From JAZNQN01 sp045590195 (lineage in GTDB: Bacteria; Bacillota; Clostridia; UMGS1883; UMGS1540), in NCBI GenBank assembly GCA_045590195.1, contig JAZNQN010000065.1, forward strand, positions 1 to 64,000: 64,000 bases of DNA, in the 5' to 3' direction. A program made the translations under genes and the position numbers. The notes under the pieces are model-generated. The model did not search any database. It had not been told where the DNA came from and saw only the letters and a program-made list of their open reading frames with translations. Below are positions 8,666 through 18,214 of the stretch, one piece after another; position 1 is the stretch's first letter, and each line of letters starts with the position of its first letter.

Positions 8666-9973
8666 GTGGAAGAAAAAACATATGTAATAGCACCAGTTTG
8701 TTCTGATCTTAATAGGGGAGACCAAGCATTAGTTTGGGAAACTAAAATTTTAGCAGAAACTGCCGGGTATAAAGGCAAATATTTTTGTGTTAGTTCATCT
8801 TCATTTGAACAGACGAAAAATAATATGAATATGTTGCCTGTGGGTCCGATTTTAGAGCATCCGTCAAGAAAATATAAAAAGAACGATAATATTAAAGGTG
8901 GAATGGCTCTAAAAATGAAGTGGGGAATTGTAGCCGTTTTTGATTTTATAACCAAAGCGCTGTTGCTCAACAATATTACGAGAGCGGTTGGAACTTTATT
9001 TTTATCAAAAGAACAGAAAAAAACGTTGCAAATATTTAAAAATACTGACGCTGTTTTTGTAAAAGGCGGCGGATTTATACATGCATATGGTGGAATAACA
9101 GCCCCCTATTACATATTTTTTATATTGTATCATATTAATTTAGCACTATCTTTAAAAAAAGATGTTTATATTCTTCCAAATTCTTTTGGGCCATTTAATG
9201 GATTATTTGTGAAAAGAATGGTAAAAAAAATGTTGTCAAAATGTAAATGCGTTTTTTCACGGGAAAGTGTGTCACAAGATATGCTGCAAAGCGAACTGAA
9301 GGTTAAATCGCAGTTATTTCCTGACCTTGCGTTCTACTTGAAGGCGTCGTGCGAAAATGCCGATAATTTAAAAACTAAATATAATCTTAATGTGAATATG
9401 CCATTGGTGGCAGTAACCTTAAGACCATACAGATTTCCAGGTACAGACAACCCGAAACAAAAATATATTGAGTACAAAAATGAAATGGCAACATTTTTGA
9501 AAATGCTTTTTAAAAATGGTTATATGCCTGTTATCGTTGAGCATACTTTGGCGGTAAATGATCACGAAAAAGATATTTTTTGTATAGAGGATGTTTGCTT
9601 GCAACTTAATAAGGATGAGTATAGACTTATTTCAAATGATGATTTTACATGTGCAGATTTGAAGGCAATATATGAGTTGTGTGATTATGTTGTCGGTACA
9701 AGGTTTCATTCAGTCATTTTTTCGCTATCTGCAAATATTCCAGGGATAGCAATTACATATGGAGGAAACAAAGGACAAGGTATTATGAAGGACATAGGAT
9801 TGCAGGAGTATGCTATTCCTATTGAAGAAGTATCAGCAATAAAACTTACAAAAGCTTTTGAGAGTTTGATTTTGGAAAAAATTAATGTAGTAGAAAAAAT
9901 AAATACTTATAATGAGAAAAAGATATATAAATATCAGGAAATGCTTGATATGATAAAAGAAAAAGAGGTATAA
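8666..9973 (+). CDS. Polysaccharide pyruvyl transferase family protein (first copy)
   Basis: The 435-residue protein fits the polysaccharide pyruvyl transferase family (CsaB/WcaK-like, GT-B-like fold). It has an N-terminal SDLNRGDQALVWE, a central KGGGFIHAYGG glycine-rich motif, an ILPNSFGPF strand, and the C-terminal VVGTRFHSVIFSLSANIP motif whose R-x-H is conserved in the family. Members attach pyruvate ketals from phosphoenolpyruvate to sugars, though some family members may act as glycosyltransferases. It starts with GTG 8666 after TGGAGG. A second member lies at 14332. Confidence 0.85.
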   Translation: MEEKTYVIAPVCSDLNRGDQALVWETKILAETAGYKGKYFCVSSSSFEQTKNNMNMLPVGPILEHPSRKYKKNDNIKGGMALKMKWGIVAVFDFITKALLLNNITRAVGTLFLSKEQKKTLQIFKNTDAVFVKGGGFIHAYGGITAPYYIFFILYHINLALSLKKDVYILPNSFGPFNGLFVKRMVKKMLSKCKCVFSRESVSQDMLQSELKVKSQLFPDLAFYLKASCENADNLKTKYNLNVNMPLVAVTLRPYRFPGTDNPKQKYIEYKNEMATFLKMLFKNGYMPVIVEHTLAVNDHEKDIFCIEDVCLQLNKDEYRLISNDDFTCADLKAIYELCDYVVGTRFHSVIFSLSANIPGIAITYGGNKGQGIMKDIGLQEYAIPIEEVSAIKLTKAFESLILEKINVVEKINTYNEKKIYKYQEMLDMIKEKEV

Positions 9974-9976
9974 TTT

Positions 9977-11101
9977 ATGGAAATGTGCTTTTTTACAGGT
10001 CATAAGTTTGTAGAAAAGAATGGTAATATATATACGACGGGTTCGCTGAATAACACTGTCTTGGGCAGATATGTTAAGATTTTTGAAAATGTAACTGTCT
10101 GTGCTAAGATAATAACAAATAAAAAACCTGTTGAAGAAAATATTGTAAACTGTGTAGAGTTTGATCTCATTGACAAAAAAAGCTCATTAAAAAAACAATT
10201 ACGCAAAATAGAAAAAATAGTAATAAGCACTGATTGCTCTGTTGTAAGAGTTCCGAGTTTAATTGGGTTTATGGCTGTCAAGTATGCAAAAAAACACAAA
10301 AAGCCATATTTGCTGGAACTTGTAGGATGCCCATGGGATGCGTTTTGGAATCATGGTTGGGCTGGCAAACTGCTTGCGCCAGCAATGTGGTTTTTAACTA
10401 AAGATGCCGTGAAAAATGCATTATATGTAACATATGTAACAGAAAATTTTTTGCAGAAAAGATATCCTACAAAAGGTAAAAGTTTAGCATGTTCTGATGT
10501 TGAATTAAAGGATTTAAATCAAAATATAATAGAAAAAAGAATTGAAAAAATAAAAAATAAAGAGAGAAACGTAGTTTTAGGTACAATTGGGGTTGTAAAT
10601 TTAAGATATAAAGGGCAAGAGCATGTTATCAGGGCAGCGGCAAAACTTATAAAGGAAGGATATAACATTAAATATAAATTAGTTGGCGGTGGTGATAACA
10701 GCTATCTTAAACAAATTGCAAAAAAGTATCATATTGAGAACGATGTTGTTTTTTGTGGTTCAATACCCCATGACAAGGTATTTGAATTTTTGGATGAAAT
10801 CGATATTTACATTCAACCCAGTTTAACCGAAGGGTTGCCTAGGGCGCTTATTGAAGCCATGAGTCGAGCTTGCCCGGTGATGGGCAGTGATGTAGGAGGA
10901 ATTCCAGAGCTTGTTGATGAAAAGTATATTTTTAAGAAGAAAGACACCAATGCCTTATATGATAAGATTAAATGTATGATAAGGGATAATGAATTGCTTT
11001 TGCAGGCACAGAGGAGTTTTGAGAAAGCAAATGATTTTGCAAAATATAAGCTTGATGAAAAAAGAACAGCTTTTTACGCACAACTTAAGGAGGATGAATA
11101 A
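9977..11101 (+). CDS. Glycosyltransferase family 4 protein
   Basis: The 374-residue protein has a GT-B C-terminal domain: GTIGVVNLRYKGQEHVI, KLVGGGDNSYL, DIYIQPSLTEGLPRALIEAM with the E-x7-E motif, and PVMGSDVGGIPELV. The N-terminal part is divergent, as is usual for the acceptor domain. It is predicted to add one residue of the repeat unit from a nucleotide sugar. It starts 4 bases after the pyruvyltransferase-family gene and is probably translationally coupled to it. Confidence 0.88.
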   Translation: MEMCFFTGHKFVEKNGNIYTTGSLNNTVLGRYVKIFENVTVCAKIITNKKPVEENIVNCVEFDLIDKKSSLKKQLRKIEKIVISTDCSVVRVPSLIGFMAVKYAKKHKKPYLLELVGCPWDAFWNHGWAGKLLAPAMWFLTKDAVKNALYVTYVTENFLQKRYPTKGKSLACSDVELKDLNQNIIEKRIEKIKNKERNVVLGTIGVVNLRYKGQEHVIRAAAKLIKEGYNIKYKLVGGGDNSYLKQIAKKYHIENDVVFCGSIPHDKVFEFLDEIDIYIQPSLTEGLPRALIEAMSRACPVMGSDVGGIPELVDEKYIFKKKDTNALYDKIKCMIRDNELLLQAQRSFEKANDFAKYKLDEKRTAFYAQLKEDE

Positions 11102-11107
11102 AACATA

Positions 11108-12190
11108 ATGATTAAAATATTACACATTGTGTCATCGCTGAGTGGTGGTGGAGTAGAACGTATGCTATATAATTACTATGAGAATTTGGATAGAGATAGC
11201 GTAAAATTTGATTTTGTTGTTCATGGAAGTAATGTAGGAATGTTGGAAGAAAAACTTATTGAAATGAATAGTGACATATATCACGTTATACCAAAAAAAG
11301 AGGCGGTTTTAAGAAATTTTTTTCAAATTAAAAAAATTATAAAAAGCGGTAATTATGATATTGTTGAAGTTCATCAGAATTTCTCATCGTTTCCGGCATT
11401 GTTTGCTGCATACATACATGGCGTAAAAACACGAATTATACATGCTCACGGGTGCGTGAAAAACGAAAAACAAACTTTGGCGTTGAAAACATATAGATTC
11501 TTAAATAAGGTATTCGCAACTGATTTTGCAGCATGTTCTAATGATGCCGGTTTATGGTTATATGGAGAAAGTTTTAATAAAAAAGTAAAGATTATCAATA
11601 ATGCTATCGATGATAAAAAGTTTAGATATGACGAAAACATAAGAGAAAAGTACAGAAAAGAATTAGGTCTTAAAAATGATGATATATGCTTATTACAAGT
11701 AGGACGTTTTTCGCATGAAAAAAACCATGCATTTACTTTAAGAGTACTCGAAAAATTAAATGATAAAAAATACAAACTCTTTTTTGCCGGAGAAGGTGGC
11801 ATGGAGCAAGAAATAAGATCGTTGGTTTCAAGTGCAAAATTGAGTGGACAAGTTGAATTTTTGGGCTGTGTAGATTATATTTCAGCGCTGATGAATGCTG
11901 CAGATGTGTTATTATTTCCATCAATTCACGAAGGGCTGCCACTTGTAGTTATAGAAGCGCAGTTATGCGGGCTAAAGGTTTTGGCTTCAGACACATTGAC
12001 AACTGAAATGAATATATCCGGAAATATAAAGTATATTCCAATAAATAGTACAGATGAATGGGTTGAAGAGATAGGTTCATTGAATTTTAATTACAACAGA
12101 GAATTTACTGGTGATAACAGCTATTCTGTGGATGTTCAGGTTAAAGGTTATTTTGATTATTTAAAGAGTTTGTTGGAGAAAAATAAATGA
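11108..12190 (+). CDS. Glycosyltransferase family 4 protein
   Basis: The 360-residue protein has GT-B features: an N-terminal LHIVSSLSGGGVERMLYNYY (typical of capsule GT4 enzymes), HAHGC, and a C-terminal LLQVGRFSHEKNH, FAGEGGMEQEI and LLFPSIHEGLPLVVIEAQ with the E-x7-E motif. It is predicted to transfer a hexose or related sugar to the lipid-linked intermediate. The stop overlaps the start of the downstream polymerase gene by four bases (ATGA), indicating translational coupling. Confidence 0.9.
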   Translation: MIKILHIVSSLSGGGVERMLYNYYENLDRDSVKFDFVVHGSNVGMLEEKLIEMNSDIYHVIPKKEAVLRNFFQIKKIIKSGNYDIVEVHQNFSSFPALFAAYIHGVKTRIIHAHGCVKNEKQTLALKTYRFLNKVFATDFAACSNDAGLWLYGESFNKKVKIINNAIDDKKFRYDENIREKYRKELGLKNDDICLLQVGRFSHEKNHAFTLRVLEKLNDKKYKLFFAGEGGMEQEIRSLVSSAKLSGQVEFLGCVDYISALMNAADVLLFPSIHEGLPLVVIEAQLCGLKVLASDTLTTEMNISGNIKYIPINSTDEWVEEIGSLNFNYNREFTGDNSYSVDVQVKGYFDYLKSLLEKNK

Positions 12191-13248
12191 CAATTTTTAT
12201 AATAAATTTTATTATGGTGTTTATATACTGGTTTTTTTATAGAGAATTGTGTAAAAAATATGGCGAGTCAAAATATTTATTGAATTTATTGATGATAATA
12301 ATCTCTGTTCAAATGATATTGCTTATGGGGCTGAGGAGTCAGGTAATTGGAAAGGACACAGCTGCGTATGCTATTAGGTTCAATAAGTACAGCCAATATT
12401 CAGTGTATGAAATATTAGCGGATAGGAGTCAAGAGATAGGCTACTCTCTTCTCATTAAATTAGTAAGTTTTTTTACCGATAATTTCCAATGGTTTTTAAT
12501 AATTGTTTCGATGTTGTCAATAATTCCGATTATGTTCACAATTACAAGGTGTTCAAAAAAACCTTTTTTAAGCGTCCTTTTGTTTATAGCATTTGATTAT
12601 TTTGCTTTTATGTTTTCGGGTATGAGGCAGGGGGTAGCGTACGGGTTATGTTTTTCAAGCTATTTATTCATAAGGGAGAGAAAACCTTTTAAATTTCTGT
12701 TTGTGGTATTTTTAGCAACACTATTTCATAAATCCGCATATTTGTTTATACCAGCTTATTTTATAGCTCATACAAAAGTAAATAAAAAGACCATAGCACT
12801 TATGATTGTGTCATACATCTTTGTTTTTATCTTTAAAGAAAAGATTTTTGGATTTATTGCGGAAACTATGTACGATTATTATGAAATAAAAAATACAAAT
12901 CCGTTTGGTTTTTTGGTTTTAGTGTTCATGGTTGCTATTGTTGGCATTTTATTTAAAAACAATGCAATAAAAACCGATAAAAGTTTTAGTTGTTCTTTAA
13001 TGATTCTTTGTACGGGGGCCGTGTTGTTGCCTTTTATAACTATAGGCGACAATGCTAAACGATTGGTTGAGTATTACTCTATTTTTATGATATTGGTTAT
13101 TCCTGGGGTGCTAGATGGTATTGATGATGAAAAAGTATATATGTTATCAAATATTGGCGTAATTGTAGGTTTGATATCCTTGTTTATTATATACTTGTTA
13201 GCTGATGGATATTGGATAATTCCATATATTCCATTCTGGAATTACTAA
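12187..13248 (+). CDS. EpsG/Wzy-like polysaccharide polymerase (membrane)
   Basis: The 353-residue protein has roughly ten membrane segments and the EpsG-family layout. The loop LMGLRSQVIGKDTAAYAIRF (R-x5-G-x-D-x2-Y) is the family signature, and SGMRQGVAYGLCFSSYLFI follows in a later helix. Such proteins polymerise flipped repeat units on the outer face of the membrane. Being the only polymerase-like gene in a locus with a priming enzyme and a flippase, it points to Wzx/Wzy-dependent assembly. Confidence 0.85.
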   Translation: MTIFIINFIMVFIYWFFYRELCKKYGESKYLLNLLMIIISVQMILLMGLRSQVIGKDTAAYAIRFNKYSQYSVYEILADRSQEIGYSLLIKLVSFFTDNFQWFLIIVSMLSIIPIMFTITRCSKKPFLSVLLFIAFDYFAFMFSGMRQGVAYGLCFSSYLFIRERKPFKFLFVVFLATLFHKSAYLFIPAYFIAHTKVNKKTIALMIVSYIFVFIFKEKIFGFIAETMYDYYEIKNTNPFGFLVLVFMVAIVGILFKNNAIKTDKSFSCSLMILCTGAVLLPFITIGDNAKRLVEYYSIFMILVIPGVLDGIDDEKVYMLSNIGVIVGLISLFIIYLLADGYWIIPYIPFWNY

Positions 13249-13274
13249 AAAATGTGAGTTAGGATGATGGAAAA

Positions 13275-14282
13275 ATGCCAAAAGTAAGCGTGGTAGTTCC
13301 TGTGTACAATGTTGAAAAACATTTAAACAGGTGTATTGACAGTATTATAAATCAAACATATGAAGATTTTGAATTGATACTTATTGATGATGGTTCCTCT
13401 GATAATAGTGGTGCAATATGTGACCAATATTCTCAAAAAGATAACCGAATAAGAGTAATGCATAAAGAAAATGGTGGCGCAAGCCTTGCTAGAAATTGCG
13501 GTATTGATAACGCCAATGGTAAGTTTGTTATGTTTGTTGATAGCGACGATTATATTGGGCATGAAATGTTAAAAACACATATTGATTTAATGGAGAATGA
13601 TGTGGATTTAACTGTGACATCGCTGGATGTTGTGGATAATGGAAAAACAAGAAAATATTGTATGCCAAATAAAATATATACTGTGCAACAATATTTTGAA
13701 GATATGGGTAAAAAGGTATATTCAGAACTTTGTGCGAGTAGTCCGTGCTGTAAATTTTTCAGAAAAAGTATTTTGGAAAAATATGGTATAAAATATAATA
13801 CGAATATGTCGTTAGGCGAGGACACATGCTTTAACACTGAGTATTTGAAATATTGTAAAAAAATAGTGTCTAGCGAAAATGTTTTATATCACTATACAAA
13901 AGAAAATGACGATTCTCTATTCTCTCGGTTCCAAGAGAACACCTATAAAAATGTCAAAAAAGCTTTTGAACACAGAATTGCAACATTGAAACAGGTGGGT
14001 ACCTCTGAAGAAACGATTAATAATTTTACTGTAATGTATATTGAATATATGTTGGAAAATGCAATTAAAAGCGTTAAAAAAGGAACTAAATTGCAAGCTA
14101 TAGCGTATATGAGACAGGTGAACAGGGATGAGTATCTACATAAAAAAATAGCCAATATATCAAATTCCAAACTGAGACTGTTGGGCAAAATATTACAAAA
14201 AGAAAAATGTATAATAGTCATATATTATGTTTTGTACACCCTTATAAGAATAAAAATATTAGTGAAAAAATTAAAATCCTGA
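13275..14282 (+). CDS. Glycosyltransferase family 2 protein
   Basis: The 335-residue protein is a GT-A, family 2 enzyme. It starts KVSVVVPVYNVEKHLNRCID, followed by LILIDDGSSDNSG, NGGASLARNCGID and the metal-binding FVDSDDYI (D-x-D). The C-terminal third contains SLGEDTCFN, where the ED pair is the likely catalytic base. It is predicted to add one sugar to the repeat unit from a nucleotide sugar with inversion. It is the only GT2 in the locus. Confidence 0.92.
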   Translation: MPKVSVVVPVYNVEKHLNRCIDSIINQTYEDFELILIDDGSSDNSGAICDQYSQKDNRIRVMHKENGGASLARNCGIDNANGKFVMFVDSDDYIGHEMLKTHIDLMENDVDLTVTSLDVVDNGKTRKYCMPNKIYTVQQYFEDMGKKVYSELCASSPCCKFFRKSILEKYGIKYNTNMSLGEDTCFNTEYLKYCKKIVSSENVLYHYTKENDDSLFSRFQENTYKNVKKAFEHRIATLKQVGTSEETINNFTVMYIEYMLENAIKSVKKGTKLQAIAYMRQVNRDEYLHKKIANISNSKLRLLGKILQKEKCIIVIYYVLYTLIRIKILVKKLKS

Positions 14283-14331
14283 AGAAAAATAATTGTGGCA
14301 TTATGTGATATGAGTTGAGGTGAATTATAAC

Positions 14332-15483
14332 ATGGAAAAAATACGAAAAAAAATTGGAATTGTATCTTTATACCACAATAATAAAAACTACGGAGGGTTA
14401 CTACAGGCGTATGCCTTAACTAAGTATATATCCACCTTAGGATACAATGCAGAGCAAGTATGTTGGAATGCGGTCTTTCATGATGCACCAAAGCAAAAGA
14501 TAAAATTTAGAAAGATTTTTCATTATGTATCAACAATCTGCTGGCTGCAAGTTAAGAATATATTGAGAGTTGTTTGGAAAGATAAAATAAATTCGCGTAT
14601 ACAAGCATTTGAAAAATTCGAAAGCGCTATAAAGCATTCTGAAAAGTGTTATGATGGAAAAAGTTTTTTAAAAGATTGCGGAAACTACGATGCCGTTGTA
14701 ATTGGAAGTGATCAAGTGTGGAATATAAATTGGTATGACACACAATACTTTCTAGATTTTGTTCCTAATGATGTTTATAAATTTTCATATGCTGCAAGTA
14801 TGCCAGATGTTAATATTTCTGACGAGATGAAAAATATCGTTAAAAATGCGTTAGAAGGGTTCAATGCAATTTCTGTAAGAGAAAAGAAAACAGCAGCGTT
14901 TTTGAGTGAGCTTTGTGAAAGAAATGTAGAGTATGTAATAGATCCAACATTGTTACTTAATGTAGAGCAGTGGGATGATATTTCGGGCGACAAATTAGTC
15001 GAATGTAAATACATATTTTGCTATTTTTTGGGACGACATAAACATTATAGAAAATATACAAAAAAAGTTGCAAAAAAAACAGGTCTAAAGATTGTTTCTT
15101 TGCCACATCTTTGTGGTGTTGCCAAAGAAGATTTAAATTTTGCTGACATTAACCTTTATGATGTTTCGCCTGGAGACTTTGTATCATTGATAAAAAATGC
15201 AGAATATGTTTTGACAGATAGTTTCCATGCAGCTGTATTTTCAAATATATACAGAGTAAAGTATTTTGTATTTGACAGATCTGGGATGGATATGAGCGAG
15301 AGAATAGTTACATTGCTCGACATGTTTAATTCTAAAGAACGCTTTATAAGGGGAACTGATGGCCTGGAAAGATTATTGAGGATGAAGGACTTGCCTGTAA
15401 ATACTGATTTAGAACAATTTGAAAAGGCTTTGGAGAAATCTAAAAGATTTCTTGATGATAATCTGAAGAAATGTTGCATTTAA
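14332..15483 (+). CDS. Polysaccharide pyruvyl transferase family protein (second copy)
   Basis: The 383-residue protein is a second pyruvyl transferase family member, clearly different from the one at 8666. It has the N-terminal GIVSLYHNNKNYGGLLQAYAL motif typical of the YNYGxxLQ subgroup, DAVVIGSDQVWN, ISVREKKTAAFL, and a C-terminal VLTDSFHAAVFS with the conserved S-F-H-A. This subgroup commonly neighbours FrhB-like proteins, as here at 17057. ATG 14332 is favoured over in-frame GTG 14320 because GAGGTG spans the latter. Whether it transfers pyruvate or a sugar is not determined. Confidence 0.85.
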   Translation: MEKIRKKIGIVSLYHNNKNYGGLLQAYALTKYISTLGYNAEQVCWNAVFHDAPKQKIKFRKIFHYVSTICWLQVKNILRVVWKDKINSRIQAFEKFESAIKHSEKCYDGKSFLKDCGNYDAVVIGSDQVWNINWYDTQYFLDFVPNDVYKFSYAASMPDVNISDEMKNIVKNALEGFNAISVREKKTAAFLSELCERNVEYVIDPTLLLNVEQWDDISGDKLVECKYIFCYFLGRHKHYRKYTKKVAKKTGLKIVSLPHLCGVAKEDLNFADINLYDVSPGDFVSLIKNAEYVLTDSFHAAVFSNIYRVKYFVFDRSGMDMSERIVTLLDMFNSKERFIRGTDGLERLLRMKDLPVNTDLEQFEKALEKSKRFLDDNLKKCCI

Positions 15484-15542
15484 GGGTAAGAATTTAATGG
15501 CAGAGTTGTTACTAATAGAAAAGTTGTACTGCTGGAGGGCAT

Positions 15543-17069
15543 ATGAAAATCAATCAACTAAAAGCAGGCGTATTATTATCTTATTTAGCGCAAGTAATAC
15601 ATATCGCCTCGGGGATGATATATACACCGGTAATGTTGCGCTTGCTTGGACAAAGTGAATATGGACTGTACCAGCTTGTAAGTTCTGTGATTGCATATTT
15701 GGGACTTTTAAATTTCGGCTTCAATGGCGGATATTTACGCTTTTATTCTCGTTACAAAGTTAATAGAGATGAAGATGGAATAGCGCGACTCAATGGCATG
15801 TTTTTAATAATTTTTATAGTAATAGCCGCGTTATGTGTTTTGTGCGGAAGCATTATGATAATAAAGGCAAATATTATTTTCGGAGATGGGTTAACAGAAG
15901 CAGAACTCGGAAAGGCAAGAATTCTGATGATGATTTTGGTTGCGAACCTTGCTCTGACTTTTACGGAAACGGTTTTTACTGTCCATGTTGCGGCAAACGA
16001 ACAATTTATTTTTCAAAGAGTGCTCAATGTGCTTCGCACACTACTCAATCCCTTTTTAACAATACCGCTTCTTATCATGGGATTTGGTTCTGTAGGGATG
16101 GTTTTGGTTTCAACATTTATAAATATAATGGTGTGTTTTTTAAATGTCACATATTGTAAAAAAGTATTAAAGATACAATTTTCGTTTAAAGGACTTAATT
16201 TTGGGCTTTTAAGGGAAATATGGATTTTCACATTTTTTATATTTATAAATACAATAATTGATGAAATAAATTGGCATGTTGATAAGTTGTTGCTTGGAAG
16301 AATGATTGGAACAGCGGCTGTGGCAGTACATGGAGTGGCAGCGAGCCTCAACAGTATGTATATTACATTTTCGTCATCTATTGCCGGAGTTTTTTCTCCG
16401 CGTATAAATAGAATTGTTGCAGAAAATAATGATGATCAGGAACTTACAAATCTGTTTACCAGGATAGGAAGAATTCAGTTTGTAATTTTATGGCTTATTA
16501 TTTCGGGATATATTATATTTGGAAAAGAGTTTATAATCATTTGGGCCGGTGATGAATATATAATGTCATATTATATAGGTTTATTTTTGATGGTTCCGCT
16601 TACTATACCGCTTATCCAAAACTTGGGAATTGAAATTTTGAGGGCAAAAAATAAGCATAAAGTGCGTTCAGCGGTATACTTGTTTATTGCATTTGTAAAC
16701 ATCTTTTTAAGTATAAAATTTATTAGCACTTATGGGGTTGTTGGTGCCGCTGTGGGTACGGCGATATCTTTGATTTTGGGCAACTGCATTTTTATGAATA
16801 TATACTATCATAAAAGGTTAGGAATTAATATTATTTATTTTTGGAAAGAGATCATTAGGTTTGTTCCGGCAATGCTTATTGCGGTTGTGGCAGGAATTAT
16901 AATAAAGAGTGTTTTCGAGTGTGAAACGCTATTAACATTGATAACAGGGATTTTATTATATTGTATGATATATGCGTTGGTACAATGGTTTGTTGGAATG
17001 AACGAATACGAAAAAGAGACTTTTGGTAAACCAATTAAAAAAATAGGAGCAAAATTATGCCGAAAATAG
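15543..17069 (+). CDS. Wzx-type polysaccharide flippase
   Basis: The 508-residue protein has 12-14 membrane segments and belongs to the MATE/MOP polysaccharide transport family. It has an N-terminal GVLLSYLAQVIHIASGMIY helix and the LGQSEYGLYQLVSSV loop characteristic of Wzx proteins. It moves undecaprenyl-linked repeat units across the membrane for polymerisation outside. CTGGAGGG precedes the ATG. Its last 13 bases overlap the start of the FrhB-like gene in another frame. Confidence 0.92.
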   Translation: MKINQLKAGVLLSYLAQVIHIASGMIYTPVMLRLLGQSEYGLYQLVSSVIAYLGLLNFGFNGGYLRFYSRYKVNRDEDGIARLNGMFLIIFIVIAALCVLCGSIMIIKANIIFGDGLTEAELGKARILMMILVANLALTFTETVFTVHVAANEQFIFQRVLNVLRTLLNPFLTIPLLIMGFGSVGMVLVSTFINIMVCFLNVTYCKKVLKIQFSFKGLNFGLLREIWIFTFFIFINTIIDEINWHVDKLLLGRMIGTAAVAVHGVAASLNSMYITFSSSIAGVFSPRINRIVAENNDDQELTNLFTRIGRIQFVILWLIISGYIIFGKEFIIIWAGDEYIMSYYIGLFLMVPLTIPLIQNLGIEILRAKNKHKVRSAVYLFIAFVNIFLSIKFISTYGVVGAAVGTAISLILGNCIFMNIYYHKRLGINIIYFWKEIIRFVPAMLIAVVAGIIIKSVFECETLLTLITGILLYCMIYALVQWFVGMNEYEKETFGKPIKKIGAKLCRK

Positions 17070-18211
17070 TTGATTTGAAAGAATGCTCGGGATGTCACGC
17101 GTGTTACAGTATTTGCCCGCAGAAATGCATATATATGAAAGAAAATCCAGAAGGATTTTTGTACCCTGAAATTGATGAAGAAAAGTGCATAAATTGTAGC
17201 TTGTGTGAAAAGGTGTGCCCGGTAATTCAGGATAAAAATGGTAACAGCGACATATGTGCGAAAGCGTATGCTTGCTATAATACAAATGAAGAAGTGAGAA
17301 AAAAATCAAGTTCTGGTGGTATATTTACTCTCATTGCTGAAAAAATCATTGATATGGGCGGAGTTGTGTTCGGTGCTGCATTTGATGATGAGTTCAATGT
17401 TGTTCATAAATATGTTGATAACAGAGATGATTTAGATGAGCTCAGGGGGTCGAAGTATGTTCAAAGCACCATAGGGAGTGCATACGTAGATACAAAAAGA
17501 TTACTTGATGCTGGGAGAATGGTATTGTTTACTGGTACGCCTTGCCAAATTGACGGACTTTTGAATTTTTTGGGCAAAAAATATGATAATTTATATACTC
17601 AAGATTTGATATGTCATGGGGTGGCATCGCCAAATGTATGGCGTAAATACATGGAATATATGAAAAAAAGTGAGAATTCCAAAATCAAGAATGTGTATTT
17701 TAGAAACAAAAAATTCGGATGGAAGAATTTCTGCATGCAGCTAGAGTTTGAGAATAATGTAATATACACAAGGAAACACGGGGAAGATTTATTTGTAAAA
17801 AGTTTTCTAAAAAACCTTATACTTCGACAAACTTGCTATGCTTGTAGGTCTAAGACACTTAATCGAAATAGCGATATAACTTTGGCGGATTTTTGGGGAA
17901 TAGAATACGTTGTTCCCGATATGAACGATGACAAGGGTACATCATTGATTATGGTTAATTCTTCAAAAGGACAAAGACTCTTTAGGCGCATCGTTGGAAA
18001 TATTATTTACAAAGAAGTTGCCCTGGAACAAGCACTTGTTTTTAATTCTGCCGCATATAAATCGGTGTCATATAATAAAAAAAGAGAAAGGTTCTTTGGT
18101 AATTTGTCCCAAAAAAACTTCAAAAAAAATGTTGAAATATATACAAAGACAGATTTGTGGCTTAAAATTGCCAGAAAAATAAAGCAAATATTAAAAAATG
18201 TTCGAGGATGA
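17057..18211 (+). CDS. FrhB-like Fe-S protein (F420 hydrogenase/dehydrogenase beta-subunit family)
   Basis: The 384-residue protein starts with two ferredoxin-type clusters, CSGCHACYSICPQ and CINCSLCEKVCPV. An F420 hydrogenase/dehydrogenase beta-subunit region follows, with KSSSGGIFTLIAE, LFTGTPCQIDGLL, DLICHGVASPNVW and YACRSKTLNRNSDITLADFWG. It is likely a flavin- and Fe-S-dependent oxidoreductase. Proteins of this type recur in polysaccharide loci next to pyruvyl transferases, but their role is not settled. Its start overlaps the flippase gene by 13 bases, so the two are translationally coupled. Confidence 0.88.
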   Translation: MPKIVDLKECSGCHACYSICPQKCIYMKENPEGFLYPEIDEEKCINCSLCEKVCPVIQDKNGNSDICAKAYACYNTNEEVRKKSSSGGIFTLIAEKIIDMGGVVFGAAFDDEFNVVHKYVDNRDDLDELRGSKYVQSTIGSAYVDTKRLLDAGRMVLFTGTPCQIDGLLNFLGKKYDNLYTQDLICHGVASPNVWRKYMEYMKKSENSKIKNVYFRNKKFGWKNFCMQLEFENNVIYTRKHGEDLFVKSFLKNLILRQTCYACRSKTLNRNSDITLADFWGIEYVVPDMNDDKGTSLIMVNSSKGQRLFRRIVGNIIYKEVALEQALVFNSAAYKSVSYNKKRERFFGNLSQKNFKKNVEIYTKTDLWLKIARKIKQILKNVRG

Positions 18212-18214
18212 CCA

